Shown here: positions 1-7,482 of the stretch, piece after piece
Layout: every line of letters begins with the position of its first letter
How positions within the stretch are numbered: the first letter of the stretch is position 1
Virus record (IMG/VR): IMGVR_UViG_3300032315_001259
Coordinates: 1 to 36,835 of that record
Reading direction: 5' to 3' (one strand)
DNA from: a virus
DNA length: 36,835 nucleotides
Notes under the pieces: model-generated
What the model was told of the DNA's origin: nothing
The model's database searches: none
Seen by the model: the letters and a program-made list of their open reading frames with translations, nothing else
Position numbers and translations under genes: made by a program

Positions 1-326
1 TTATGACATCCAGTAGTGTTGCCTCGTCCTGCATTTTGACCAATGAAGGTATTATTACTTCCAGTGGTGTTGTTAAGTCCTGCACATCGACCGAAGAAGT
101 TATTATAACTTCCAGTGGTGTTGCAAAGTCCTGCAGAAGCACCAATGAAGTTATTATGACATCCAGTGATGTTGTTAAGTCCTGCCTGATCACCTATAAA
201 AACATTATCCGTCCCCGTTGTCGTAGTATTTCCTGCACCACCAGCAAAGAAGTTCCGTGTTGTTGTATTGCCAAAAAATCTACGGTCATTATCAATAACT
301 GTATTTCCAGATATTTGAACGGCCAT
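1..326 (-). CDS. Repeat tail-fibre/adhesin-like protein, 3' end cut by window edge
   Basis: The ATG is at 324-326 and the frame stays open to base 1, giving the first 108 residues. The start MAVQISGNTVIDNDRRFFGN resembles the usual opening of marine T4-like phage fibre proteins. It leads into a tandem repeat of about 18 residues of the form NTTGxxNxFIGxxAG, seen about five times. This repeat type is known from trimeric autotransporter (YadA-like) heads and from fibres, and the same repeats occur inside the 2556-aa fibre at 12140-19810. A GGAG ribosome-binding site lies nine bases before the ATG. The protein is probably a trimeric fibre or fibre tip. The full length and any C-terminal domain cannot be seen. 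Confidence 0.85.
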   Translation of the reverse strand, partial: MAVQISGNTVIDNDRRFFGNTTTRNFFAGGAGNTTTTGTDNVFIGDQAGLNNITGCHNNFIGASAGLCNTTGSYNNFFGRCAGLNNTTGSNNTFIGQNAGRGNTTGCH

Positions 327-395
327 TTATATTATCTCCACATCTTTAGAGAAAGTTTTACCTGTACCATCATCGTGTCTCCACTCGGTATCTTA

Positions 396-2768
396 TTATG
401 TATATTTAGCAATCTTAAGGTCTTCTACTTCTTTCTTGAGTTCTTTGATTGCTTCTATCAAAACTCCAACTAAACCATTATAATTTACTGATTTATTTTC
501 TGCAGTTTTAACAAGACTTGGAAATACTTTTTCAACTTCTTGTGCAATCACACCAATAGATGGTTTTTTATTTTCTTTCCAATCAAACTCAATACCATTA
601 AGTTGCATAATTTTATCAAGTGAGTTTTCAATGGGTTTGATGTTCTCTTTAAGGTTAATATCAGATGTGGAGTTGAAATCAGTAGCAGAAAGAGCACCAG
701 TTGATGGGTTGAATGTAAGTTTTGTAGAAGAAACATTAATACTGCTACTAGTTCCAGAAGTTACATCTTCAAATACAAGATATCTTGTTGCATTTGTGCT
801 AGTATCATCACTTACTGTTATAGTACTACCACCAGAAAAAGTCGTCCAACTTATTCCAGTTCCAACAGATTGCAATATTTGTCCTGTTGACCCCGCACCA
901 TTATTAAAATCATAAAGTCCACCAGTAATTCTTACATTACCTTGAACGTGTAGTTTTTGTGATGGATTTGTGGTTCCAATGCCGATATTTCCCGAACTAG
1001 CGGATGTACTAACAATAGTAACTAGATCACTAGTTTCTCCAAGAACGTCATCTTGTCCACGTATTCCTAGTTTTAACGTGGAGGTGTTTATATATCCCGG
1101 ATAAGTATAAAACCTAAATGATCCAGTAGGATATACACCACTGATACCATCTGCATTTAATGTTGCAACTTTTTGAATGGATTGAAAACTGTAATCTTGT
1201 TTTCCAAATCTAATATCTCCAACGATATCTAACTTTGAACCAGGATTAGTAACACCAACTCCAAGATTGCCAGAAACATAAGCACCACCAGTTACTTGAA
1301 GTGGTTGTGATGCTGTTCCAGTAGAAGTTCCAGTACCAATTAATACTGGACCATTAGTAAATGTAGAAATACCAGTAACTTGAAGTTGTGTGATAGAACC
1401 TATGCCACCTATAACTGATGTAGAAATACCAGAATTGGTTGCATAAGTTGCTATACCTGCTGATGATGCATAACCACTTAAAGTTCCACTAAATGTCGTA
1501 GCAGTTATAACTCCAGAAACATTGGCATTACCTTGAACGGTAAGTGTTGTTGTTGGATTTGTGGTTCCAATACCTAAATTGCCAGAAACATAAGCGCCAC
1601 CAGTAACTTGAAGTGGTTGTGATGCAGTTCCTGTTGATGTTGCTGCTCCAACTAAAACATTACCACCATTGGGTTGTATTGTAAGATTTCTTTTTGTAGT
1701 AGTTAAAAAATCAGTTGCTTCTAATATAACATTATTGCCAGAAGAACTATCATAAGCAAGAAGATATCCATCACCAGATACTCCACCAACTCTTAAACCA
1801 CTACCACCAAAAACATCAATCTTATAAGTTGGGTTTGCTCTACCTACACCCAAATTAGCACTTACATAAGCACCACCAGATACTTGAAGTGGTTGAGATG
1901 CAGTTCCTGTTGAGGATGCTGTTCCTACAAGAAAGTTTCCTTCAGCAGTAATACGGACCCTCTCGCCACTAGTTCCAGAATTGCTAGTTAAAAATCTTAA
2001 GTAACTATTTGTACTTGAAGAACGAGAAGAAACTGTAAATTCTGATAAATTGCTATCATAAGCAAGAACACCAGCATTATCATTTGGTTCTGTATAAGTT
2101 CCATTATTACGAACTCTAATTGAGCCACCACTTACATCCAATGAACCACTTGGAGTTGCAGTACCAATACCTAAACCAGAAGAAACATAAGCACCTCCAG
2201 AAACTTGGAGTTTTTGATTTGCAGTTCCTGTGGAGGTTGCAGTTCCTACCAATACTGGACCTGGATTGAAGATTGTAGTGTTACTTAAAGTTGTAATTCC
2301 AGATACACTTAATCCATTAAGATTTGTTGTTCCTGATACTTTAGCATTTCCAACAACATCTAGTGTAACAGTTGGAGAAGTACTTAAAATACCTACACGA
2401 TTATTAGTAGTATCAAGATACAATAAACCAGAATTATAATTAAATGGTGATGAGAGTTTTGTTCCCGTAACTGTACCATCAGCAGGAACTCCAACACCAA
2501 AAGCAGTTCCTAATACAATACAGAAAAATGTACTTCCAGTAGTAGGTGCAGAAGCAAAGGTAATCGTTGCTTGGTCTATTGTATATGATGTGTCTGGTTC
2601 TTGAATAACATTCGCAACAGAAACTAAAATTGAAAAGACGGAACCAGGATAGAATGGTTGCCCTGCTGTTGTAAGATTAAAAGTTTTTGTGCTACTATTA
2701 AATTGAGATGAAATATCATCTAATTTTTGGTAGTTTCCACTAGTAAGTTGTCTTCCAATTAAAGCCAT
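396..2768 (-). CDS. Tail fibre with C-terminal peptidase S74 chaperone domain (790 aa)
   Basis: Residues 1-115 form a virion-attachment-like N-terminus (MALIGRQLTSGNYQKLDDIS). Four copies of a ~40-residue module built on TSTGTASQPLQVTGGAYVSG and GIGTTNP start near residues 172, 280, 372 and 476, about 100 residues apart. The last 89 residues are an S74 intramolecular chaperone domain. Its motif SDINLKENI carries the expected Ser702/Lys707 pair, and in this family the chain cuts itself just before that Ser after trimerisation. GVIAQEVEKVFP and a leucine-rich helix (LIEAIKELKKEVEDLK) follow. The mature fibre would therefore be about 701 residues. The gene ends in two consecutive TAA codons, after which the same frame stays protein-like (see findings). 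It is probably a host-recognition fibre on the virion. Confidence 0.93.
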   Translation of the reverse strand: MALIGRQLTSGNYQKLDDISSQFNSSTKTFNLTTAGQPFYPGSVFSILVSVANVIQEPDTSYTIDQATITFASAPTTGSTFFCIVLGTAFGVGVPADGTVTGTKLSSPFNYNSGLLYLDTTNNRVGILSTSPTVTLDVVGNAKVSGTTNLNGLSVSGITTLSNTTIFNPGPVLVGTATSTGTANQKLQVSGGAYVSSGLGIGTATPSGSLDVSGGSIRVRNNGTYTEPNDNAGVLAYDSNLSEFTVSSRSSSTNSYLRFLTSNSGTSGERVRITAEGNFLVGTASSTGTASQPLQVSGGAYVSANLGVGRANPTYKIDVFGGSGLRVGGVSGDGYLLAYDSSSGNNVILEATDFLTTTKRNLTIQPNGGNVLVGAATSTGTASQPLQVTGGAYVSGNLGIGTTNPTTTLTVQGNANVSGVITATTFSGTLSGYASSAGIATYATNSGISTSVIGGIGSITQLQVTGISTFTNGPVLIGTGTSTGTASQPLQVTGGAYVSGNLGVGVTNPGSKLDIVGDIRFGKQDYSFQSIQKVATLNADGISGVYPTGSFRFYTYPGYINTSTLKLGIRGQDDVLGETSDLVTIVSTSASSGNIGIGTTNPSQKLHVQGNVRITGGLYDFNNGAGSTGQILQSVGTGISWTTFSGGSTITVSDDTSTNATRYLVFEDVTSGTSSSINVSSTKLTFNPSTGALSATDFNSTSDINLKENIKPIENSLDKIMQLNGIEFDWKENKKPSIGVIAQEVEKVFPSLVKTAENKSVNYNGLVGVLIEAIKELKKEVEDLKIAKYT

Positions 2769-2782
2769 TATTGTTTTTTAGT

Positions 2783-2790
2783 TATTTATT
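2783..2790 (-). promoter_or_regulatory. Candidate late promoter octamer AATAAATA, short spacing
   Basis: AATAAATA on the minus strand ends 14 bases before the ATG of the 396-2768 fibre. It sits inside an element shared almost base for base with the one before the next fibre (4447-4454): the octamer followed by ACTAAAAAACAATAATG. The octamer fits the NATAAATA late-promoter pattern of T4-like cyanophages. However, the 14-base gap would leave a very short untranslated leader without a Shine-Dalgarno sequence, so the element may instead act in translation. Confidence 0.45.
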
Positions 2791-2827
2791 CTTAATTTAA
2801 AATAATGATTCATTTGAAAATATGGTT

Positions 2828-4432
2828 TTATGTCCACTGACCAACGGATAGATTAGCAGTCCCGATACCAATTGGCCATATTGAAAAATAAGAACCAGAA
2901 ATAGTGCTATATGCACCACCAGGATTTGTGCTAAGTGTATATTGGGGCCCTATGGTTCCACCTGTTGCAATACCAACAGTTCCACTTACAAATGCAACAA
3001 TAACAAATGGAGCCTGAGCAACATTACTATATGTAAATGTATCTGAATATGCAGTAACATTTGCAGTAAATGTAGATGCACTAAAAGATGTTGTTTGATA
3101 AAAAACTCTATTTAAAAGTATATTATTTACTGTGGCAGTACCATTAAGAAATCTAAACACAAAATTATGTGTATTAGTTCCTGTTGGTTTCGAAAATGCT
3201 AAAAGATATTCAAATTGATAAACTGTTGAACTATTAACATTTGCCAAAACACCCAATGCATTTTGTGCAGATGTTCCAGTATTTCCAGTAATAGCAGTAT
3301 TACCAATACGATAACATGATTGTGAGGATAATATTCCTCGTCCAGAAGTTTGATTTGGAGTTGCATAAAAAACCGTGCCATCATATTCAATTGCACCTGC
3401 TTGTGCTGTGGTTAGATTAGTTCCAGCAGTTAGTTTTAATGGAGCACTCCCTGCTGTTCCTACTCCAACTTGTAAATTTGCAGTTGGATTTGTGGTTCCT
3501 ATACCAATATTACCAGAAACATAAGCACTTCCAATACTTACGGTATCACTAGTATTCAGTCCAACATTACCAGTTCTTCCATAAAATCCAGTAACACTAC
3601 TACTGGTTGCACCGGCAAAACCAATGTGTCTTACTTGTATTAAACTTCCTCCGGCAGGTGCTTCAACAAAAATTAAAACATTACCTGTAACACTATAGGC
3701 ACGAATATTGGTTGCATCACTTGGGTACTGAACAACACCATTGATTGTAACTAATACATTTTGATTATTTGCTGGTGTCTTGGATAATACAAAATTAGTT
3801 TGAGAAGCATTGCCAGTAAAACTATCAACAGTGTTATCACTAACATCAAAGGTTGCGAAGTTAGTTGCAACTAAACTTCCCCAGAAGGCATCACTAACTG
3901 CTGGAGCAGTAAAGAAGACGATGGTGCTGTCTGCTTCTATACCAAAACCATTTGTAGGTGTTGTGGTGTCTTGTGGCTGCTGTATAACACCATTGATTGA
4001 AATATTAAGTTGTGCTGCTCTGGTGATGAGACCTTTGGTTCCATTATTGAAAGTTGCCTTGAACTTTGTATTGATACTATCAAAGGCAACATTTAAAGTG
4101 TGAGTAGAACCTACACCAAGTGATGTAAGAGTAATTGATGTACTTGCAAGAGCATTTACATATGAACTTGCTAACTTTAATGTATTTTGGTCTGTTTTGA
4201 TGATATAATAAACAGAACCGGAACTTAAACCACCAATCGTAGTTCCTGTGGTGGAATAAGTGACTCTTTGACCTGTAATGAAACGATGTCCAGTAAAGGT
4301 TAAGGTGGAGTTTGCAGTAGAAACAACCGCAGAAGATGACCCATCAAATGTTTGAGTGTATGATGAGATGGAATCTAATATGCGGAAACTATTATTATCT
4401 CCGGTTACTGGTTGTTGTCCAATATATGACAT
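2828..4432 (-). CDS. Tail fibre / virion structural protein without S74 domain (534 aa)
   Basis: The N-terminus MSYIGQQPVTGDNNSFRILD parallels that of the neighbouring 790-aa fibre (MALIGRQLTSGNYQKLDDIS). Two similar beta-rich segments follow, each around an INGVxQxP motif (near residues 150 and 230: ISINGVIQQP and VTINGVVQYP), a pattern seen in phage fibre shafts. Then come GFYGRTGNVGLNTSD, GIGTTNP and an AGAIEYDGTVFYAT segment. The last ~150 residues show no motif I recognise and may form a receptor-binding knob. There is no S74 dyad, so this fibre probably folds without a cleaved chaperone. It lies between the beta-propeller gene and the S74 fibre and has its own promoter-like leader. Confidence 0.85.
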   Translation of the reverse strand: MSYIGQQPVTGDNNSFRILDSISSYTQTFDGSSSAVVSTANSTLTFTGHRFITGQRVTYSTTGTTIGGLSSGSVYYIIKTDQNTLKLASSYVNALASTSITLTSLGVGSTHTLNVAFDSINTKFKATFNNGTKGLITRAAQLNISINGVIQQPQDTTTPTNGFGIEADSTIVFFTAPAVSDAFWGSLVATNFATFDVSDNTVDSFTGNASQTNFVLSKTPANNQNVLVTINGVVQYPSDATNIRAYSVTGNVLIFVEAPAGGSLIQVRHIGFAGATSSSVTGFYGRTGNVGLNTSDTVSIGSAYVSGNIGIGTTNPTANLQVGVGTAGSAPLKLTAGTNLTTAQAGAIEYDGTVFYATPNQTSGRGILSSQSCYRIGNTAITGNTGTSAQNALGVLANVNSSTVYQFEYLLAFSKPTGTNTHNFVFRFLNGTATVNNILLNRVFYQTTSFSASTFTANVTAYSDTFTYSNVAQAPFVIVAFVSGTVGIATGGTIGPQYTLSTNPGGAYSTISGSYFSIWPIGIGTANLSVGQWT

Positions 4433-4446
4433 TATTGTTTTTTAGT

Positions 4447-4454
4447 TATTTATC
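4447..4454 (-). promoter_or_regulatory. Candidate late promoter octamer GATAAATA, short spacing
   Basis: GATAAATA on the minus strand ends 14 bases before the ATG at 4432. The bases from the octamer through the start codon match the leader of the 396-2768 fibre except at the first position. A duplicated leader before two adjacent fibre genes supports a regulatory role, whether transcriptional (NATAAATA late promoter) or translational. Confidence 0.45.
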
Positions 4455-4461
4455 TTTGAGA

Positions 4462-5349
4462 TTATGCTATATCTAAAATAGTTTCATTTAGATCTAAAAA
4501 ATGCTCATCACAAATTCTTTGTGTTTCTAAATCATACTCTAAAATAAGACAATGCTCTGCAGATTTTTGATATATATTTTTGGAAAGTACTATAATTAAT
4601 CTTTCATCAATCTCTACCATTCCTCTCAAAAAGAATTTACCCCAATTAGTATGAAGATCAAAGAATTGATTTTCTTTACTTTTAAAGGAATGGCGCATCA
4701 TCTTTCCAGTTTGACTAGAAATAGAATATAAATGATCTTTATATATTGCAAGATTGTGATTAAAAATACCAACATCTTTTATTTTATTTTTGAATTGAAA
4801 GTTTGTTAAACCAATTTCTAATATTTCACTATAACCACAACCTCTCTTGTTAAGAAGTAAGAATAAACTATCTTGATATTTTAAAATTGAATTAACATGA
4901 AGGTTGTCTTTCTCATAAACATCTTTTGGGGGATCTATATCATCAACAAATTCAAGATTTTCAAGCATCAAATACTTATTCTGTTTTGTGTTTAAATCGT
5001 AAATTCCAAGACTATCATTCGCAGTATTACAAATAAATAATTTTTCTTCATGTTTAAGTATTTGATGAGTATTCACAAAACACTTCACATTATCAAGCAA
5101 TCCTTTGTATGAATAAGTTTTAGCATCAAAGTGTCCAATTCTTGAATTAGATGCAATAAAAATATCATTAGAATCTCTATAAATTCCAAATGGTCTATAG
5201 GTATCTTTTCCCCTATTTTGAGAAGAAAGATCATTGAGATCTTCTATTCTTTCTTTATCAAAGATAATTTTTTTTTCTTTAATATCATAAACAAGAAATG
5301 AAGAATTTTGTTTTGAGGTTGTGATGATAATATCACTATTCATGTACAT
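4462..5349 (-). CDS. Predicted six-bladed beta-propeller protein, function unknown
   Basis: The 295 residues show about six weak repeats of ~45 residues. Each has an IxxxxDxLFI-type strand pair followed by a small turn and a YDLxTK-type strand: DIIITTSKQNSSFLVYDIK, NDIFIASNSRIGHFDAKT, EKLFICNTANDSLGIYDLNT, DSLFLLLNKRG, DHLYSISSQTG and ERLIIVLSKN. This spacing is typical of propellers, and the LHVNSIL motif near residue 150 recalls bacterial DUF4915/TIGR03032-type propellers. No catalytic motif or signal peptide is visible. The start overlaps the end of the upstream oxygenase gene: ATG at 5349 gives MYMNSD and ATG at 5343 gives an 8-base overlap; I cannot tell which is used. The overlap implies co-translation with the oxygenase, so a shared task is plausible but unproven. 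Confidence 0.8.
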   Translation of the reverse strand: MYMNSDIIITTSKQNSSFLVYDIKEKKIIFDKERIEDLNDLSSQNRGKDTYRPFGIYRDSNDIFIASNSRIGHFDAKTYSYKGLLDNVKCFVNTHQILKHEEKLFICNTANDSLGIYDLNTKQNKYLMLENLEFVDDIDPPKDVYEKDNLHVNSILKYQDSLFLLLNKRGCGYSEILEIGLTNFQFKNKIKDVGIFNHNLAIYKDHLYSISSQTGKMMRHSFKSKENQFFDLHTNWGKFFLRGMVEIDERLIIVLSKNIYQKSAEHCLILEYDLETQRICDEHFLDLNETILDIA

Positions 5350-5959
5350 CTTCGGCAGTCAATATTTTGAAGACACAAGCATATCTATTCTGTAAGCAAG
5401 TTTTTGATATAATTCCTGCAGAATGTGGAATATTTTTATTAAAAACTACAACTCTATTTTGTTTAGGAATAACTGAATGAATGATTTCATTTTCGTATTC
5501 AGTTTCATCATCATTTGGTAGATTTTCTTTTTTTGTAAATTTTGTATAAAAATTTGTTTGCCCACCCCAAGTTACTTTCCATTTACCGGAAAGATATAAA
5601 ATGGCAGTCAACCCCAAAGAATATGCATTATCATCTACATGTATTACATCTTCATCCCCAAATCTAGATACATTTATATAAGCACGTTTAAGTCTATAGT
5701 CTTTTACCGGTAATAATTCCTTTGTTTTTTCCCAAAGGGACTTAAGAGGGTTTTCTTTAATCTCTTTATCTCCCCGATTCTCATCATAAAAAGACCAGTT
5801 ATATTTCAATCCAACAGACTCCGTTCCCTTAAAATTATAATGACTACTATAATTAGAAGTTTTCACTAACATTTGAGATTCATGAATCAGTTCTTCATCA
5901 TAAATCCCATCATGTACTTTTAAGTATTTTTTCATATTAGTTTTTTGGAAATTAATCAT
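5336..5959 (-). CDS. 2-oxoglutarate/Fe(II)-dependent oxygenase (207 aa)
   Basis: A prolyl-4-hydroxylase-type jelly-roll enzyme. The iron ligands are visible as H107-x-D109 (VIHVDDNAYSLG) and distal H179 (NIPHSAG), with R192 (NRYACVF) as the likely 2-oxoglutarate anchor. YLSGKWKVTWGGQTNFY is the expected central strand region. The frame is open up to 6124, but the start at 5959 is preferred: GGAGG lies five bases before this ATG and it overlaps the upstream stop by eight bases. A longer N-terminus would overlap the neighbouring coding region by more than 150 bases. The family hydroxylates proteins, nucleobases or small molecules; the substrate here is unknown. The gene is co-translated with the propeller downstream. 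Confidence 0.9.
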   Translation of the reverse strand: MINFQKTNMKKYLKVHDGIYDEELIHESQMLVKTSNYSSHYNFKGTESVGLKYNWSFYDENRGDKEIKENPLKSLWEKTKELLPVKDYRLKRAYINVSRFGDEDVIHVDDNAYSLGLTAILYLSGKWKVTWGGQTNFYTKFTKKENLPNDDETEYENEIIHSVIPKQNRVVVFNKNIPHSAGIISKTCLQNRYACVFKILTAEDVHE

Positions 5960-6515
5960 CTGTGCCTCCGAATTGAGGATCCATCCTGTGTCTGAATACT
6001 GTGACTCCGTTAATTGCATTAACGCTGACGCCAGCATAAGCAACATTACCGGACAACCCGCCCGAGCCGAGATCAGATCTAAATTGCAAACTATTAGAAC
6101 CAAAAAATGTTGGACGGGATACATTGGTATTATTACCAGTATAAGTGGAAGCTAAGCTTCCACCAATGTATAAGTATAAGTTATTATAGCCGTAACTAAG
6201 ATTTTGTCTACCAGTGTTGATATAAAATGTAACCGGACTATTAGCATCTCCAGGAGTTATGGTAGTTCCAATAAAAGAATCTGTAATGAAAGCTCCTTGA
6301 ATTTCTCTATCCCCCATTATATAGTAAGTATTCCAACCACCAAAAGCAGGAGATCCAGGAAGACTCTTCCCATAAAAATCAGCAAGACTTATAGTACCAC
6401 TTGCGGGAACACCAGCAGCAACTCCATAATACTCATTAATTCCAATAGGAGCGAACCCCCCAAATTCAGTTTGAACATTAGCAAGACTAATTGAACCCGA
6501 AGATTGGAGAGTCAT
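5952..6515 (-). CDS. Short virion/fibre-like protein (187 aa)
   Basis: Residues 1-52 contain SGSISLANVQTEFGG, GINEYYGVAAGVPASGTISL and ADFYGKS. This small N-terminal domain is common in cyanophage structural proteins, and a diverged form starts the glycine-rich adhesin at 23812-24873 (AIKFSDITTEFGTPTG ... GVPTAGAISFSQLKGK). The remaining ~130 residues are rich in Tyr, Asn, Gly and Ser without a recognisable enzyme motif, which suits a beta-structured tip domain. It ends with GGTDD, whose codons overlap the start of the oxygenase gene. The start at 6515 follows the upstream stop by about 13 bases, with no strong ribosome-binding site. It is probably a minor virion protein; the exact position is unknown. 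Confidence 0.8.
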   Translation of the reverse strand: MTLQSSGSISLANVQTEFGGFAPIGINEYYGVAAGVPASGTISLADFYGKSLPGSPAFGGWNTYYIMGDREIQGAFITDSFIGTTITPGDANSPVTFYINTGRQNLSYGYNNLYLYIGGSLASTYTGNNTNVSRPTFFGSNSLQFRSDLGSGGLSGNVAYAGVSVNAINGVTVFRHRMDPQFGGTDD

Positions 6516-6528
6516 AAGATATTAAAAA

Positions 6529-6852
6529 TCAGTTCCAAGGAAAACTTGGAGCATGTACTACAGACCTATTGTGCTCAATTTGATCCCATAGTCTCTTATT
6601 CAGTTTTTCAAGATCAGTGTTCTCATCCAACCAAGCAATAATATTCTGTTCGGTTAGTTGCTCATAGGGAACAAATCCTTCGGCATTTACTGGAACTTCC
6701 AGAGGAATAGTAGAACAAATTGAGGTTGGAGTATTATTTGTGGGGTCTACTGCGGTTCTGGTCCATGTAATACTATAGATTACATTTTCAAGATTTTCAG
6801 TATTCTTTTTGAGGAAATTTTCAATTTTCCAAGAGTATTTAAGGTTTTCCAT
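6529..6852 (-). CDS. Small conserved phage protein, DUF7936-like (107 aa)
   Basis: This protein and its upstream neighbour (6858-7256) are paralogues. Both open with YxWK and LKxxNTxxLxNV, continue with W(T/K)(R/K)T, F-x-x-YE-x-LTE-x-x-(I/V)-x-x-W and end near FPW. Members of this family occur in T4-like cyanophages next to structural genes and have no known function; the DUF7936 name is from memory. I place the start at ATG 6852. A TTG at 6861 would overlap the upstream stop codon and add three residues; neither start has a convincing Shine-Dalgarno sequence. There is no signal peptide or membrane segment. Confidence 0.8.
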   Translation of the reverse strand: MENLKYSWKIENFLKKNTENLENVIYSITWTRTAVDPTNNTPTSICSTIPLEVPVNAEGFVPYEQLTEQNIIAWLDENTDLEKLNKRLWDQIEHNRSVVHAPSFPWN

Positions 6853-6857
6853 AATTA

Positions 6858-7256
6858 TCAAACAGGAGGAGTATTATCGTCAGTAGGAGCAGGAGTAACG
6901 TTACTATTTGAAGTAACTTCTTCTTCTGGTTGCCATGGGAATCCACCAGTTACCTCTGTAATTGGTGATACCTTATCTTGAATTTGCTTTGCAATTTGTG
7001 CATTTACATGACGTTCATAATCACCAACCACAACAGATTGAATCCAACCAAGAACATCTTCTTCGGTCAAATCTTCATAAGAAGTGAAGTTAGTTGGATC
7101 TACAGTACTTAAATCAAACGGAGTTGCTCCTGAAAATTCTCCAGTATTTCCATCCTCATCAGTTCCAGTCTTTTTCCAGTGTGTTTGAACCACAACGTTA
7201 TTAAGTTCACTGGTGTTTTTTCTCTTTAGACTTGTAAGTTTCCAGGTATAATTCAT
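6858..7256 (-). CDS. Small conserved phage protein, DUF7936-like paralogue (132 aa)
   Basis: It starts MNYTWKLTSLKRKNTSELNN and shares its core pattern (NTSELNNVV, HWKKTG, YEDLTEEDVLGWIQ, GGFPW) with the following gene, indicating an old tandem duplication. The last 25 residues are an acidic, Pro/Thr/Asn-rich tail absent from the paralogue. The ATG overlaps the stop of the coiled-coil gene upstream as ATGA, so the three small genes are probably translated together from the late promoter at 7475-7482. The function is unknown. Confidence 0.82.
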   Translation of the reverse strand: MNYTWKLTSLKRKNTSELNNVVVQTHWKKTGTDEDGNTGEFSGATPFDLSTVDPTNFTSYEDLTEEDVLGWIQSVVVGDYERHVNAQIAKQIQDKVSPITEVTGGFPWQPEEEVTSNSNVTPAPTDDNTPPV

Positions 7257-7447
7257 TTTTCTACTTGTTCTACTTTTTCGTTTTCTTCTGGTTTAATTCC
7301 ATTTGCAGAAAGATATTCTACAATTCCTTGAAGTTTTAGGAATTGCTCTCTCTTTACGGTAAGAACGTTATTCAGTTCTTGAATCTCGGTTGAAAGAGTT
7401 TTTTGATTCTCAAAAATCTGTTTGAGATGTGCTTCGTGATCAATCAT
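7253..7447 (-). CDS. Small coiled-coil protein (64 aa)
   Basis: It is almost entirely helical in prediction terms, with heptad-like leucines and isoleucines (HLKQIFENQKTLSTEIQELN) and an acidic C-terminus. It shares the pattern (K/R)EQFxxLQGxxExL with the 61-aa protein at 22097-22282, so the two are paralogues. Both are first in their transcription unit, directly behind an exact TATAAATA octamer. A coiled coil of this size could be an assembly helper or connector, but nothing in the sequence decides this. The stop overlaps the next start (ATGA). Confidence 0.8.
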   Translation of the reverse strand: MIDHEAHLKQIFENQKTLSTEIQELNNVLTVKREQFLKLQGIVEYLSANGIKPEENEKVEQVEK

Positions 7448-7474
7448 TTTCTTACAATAAATTGTATACGTTGG

Positions 7475-7482
7475 TATTTATA
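7475..7482 (-). promoter_or_regulatory. T4-type late promoter, TATAAATA
   Basis: An exact match to the T4 late-promoter octamer lies on the minus strand 27 bases before the ATG at 7447. The TAA stop codon of the 1442-aa fibre lies inside it. The same spacing (25-28 bases) recurs at 22308, 34241, 31644 and, on the plus strand, 23778. It would drive the small-gene operon 7447 to 4462. Confidence 0.75.

Noticed and set aside
3-473. Plus-strand ORF of 156 codons at the left edge
   Set aside because: It is antisense to the repeat fibre and the end of the S74 fibre; its Ser/Cys/Ile-rich repeats mirror the real minus-strand NTTG repeats.
5960-6124. N-terminal extension of the 2OG oxygenase at 5336-5959
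   Set aside because: It would overlap the 187-aa gene for more than 150 bases; the ATG at 5959 has GGAGG at ideal distance and the added residues do not belong to the oxygenase fold.
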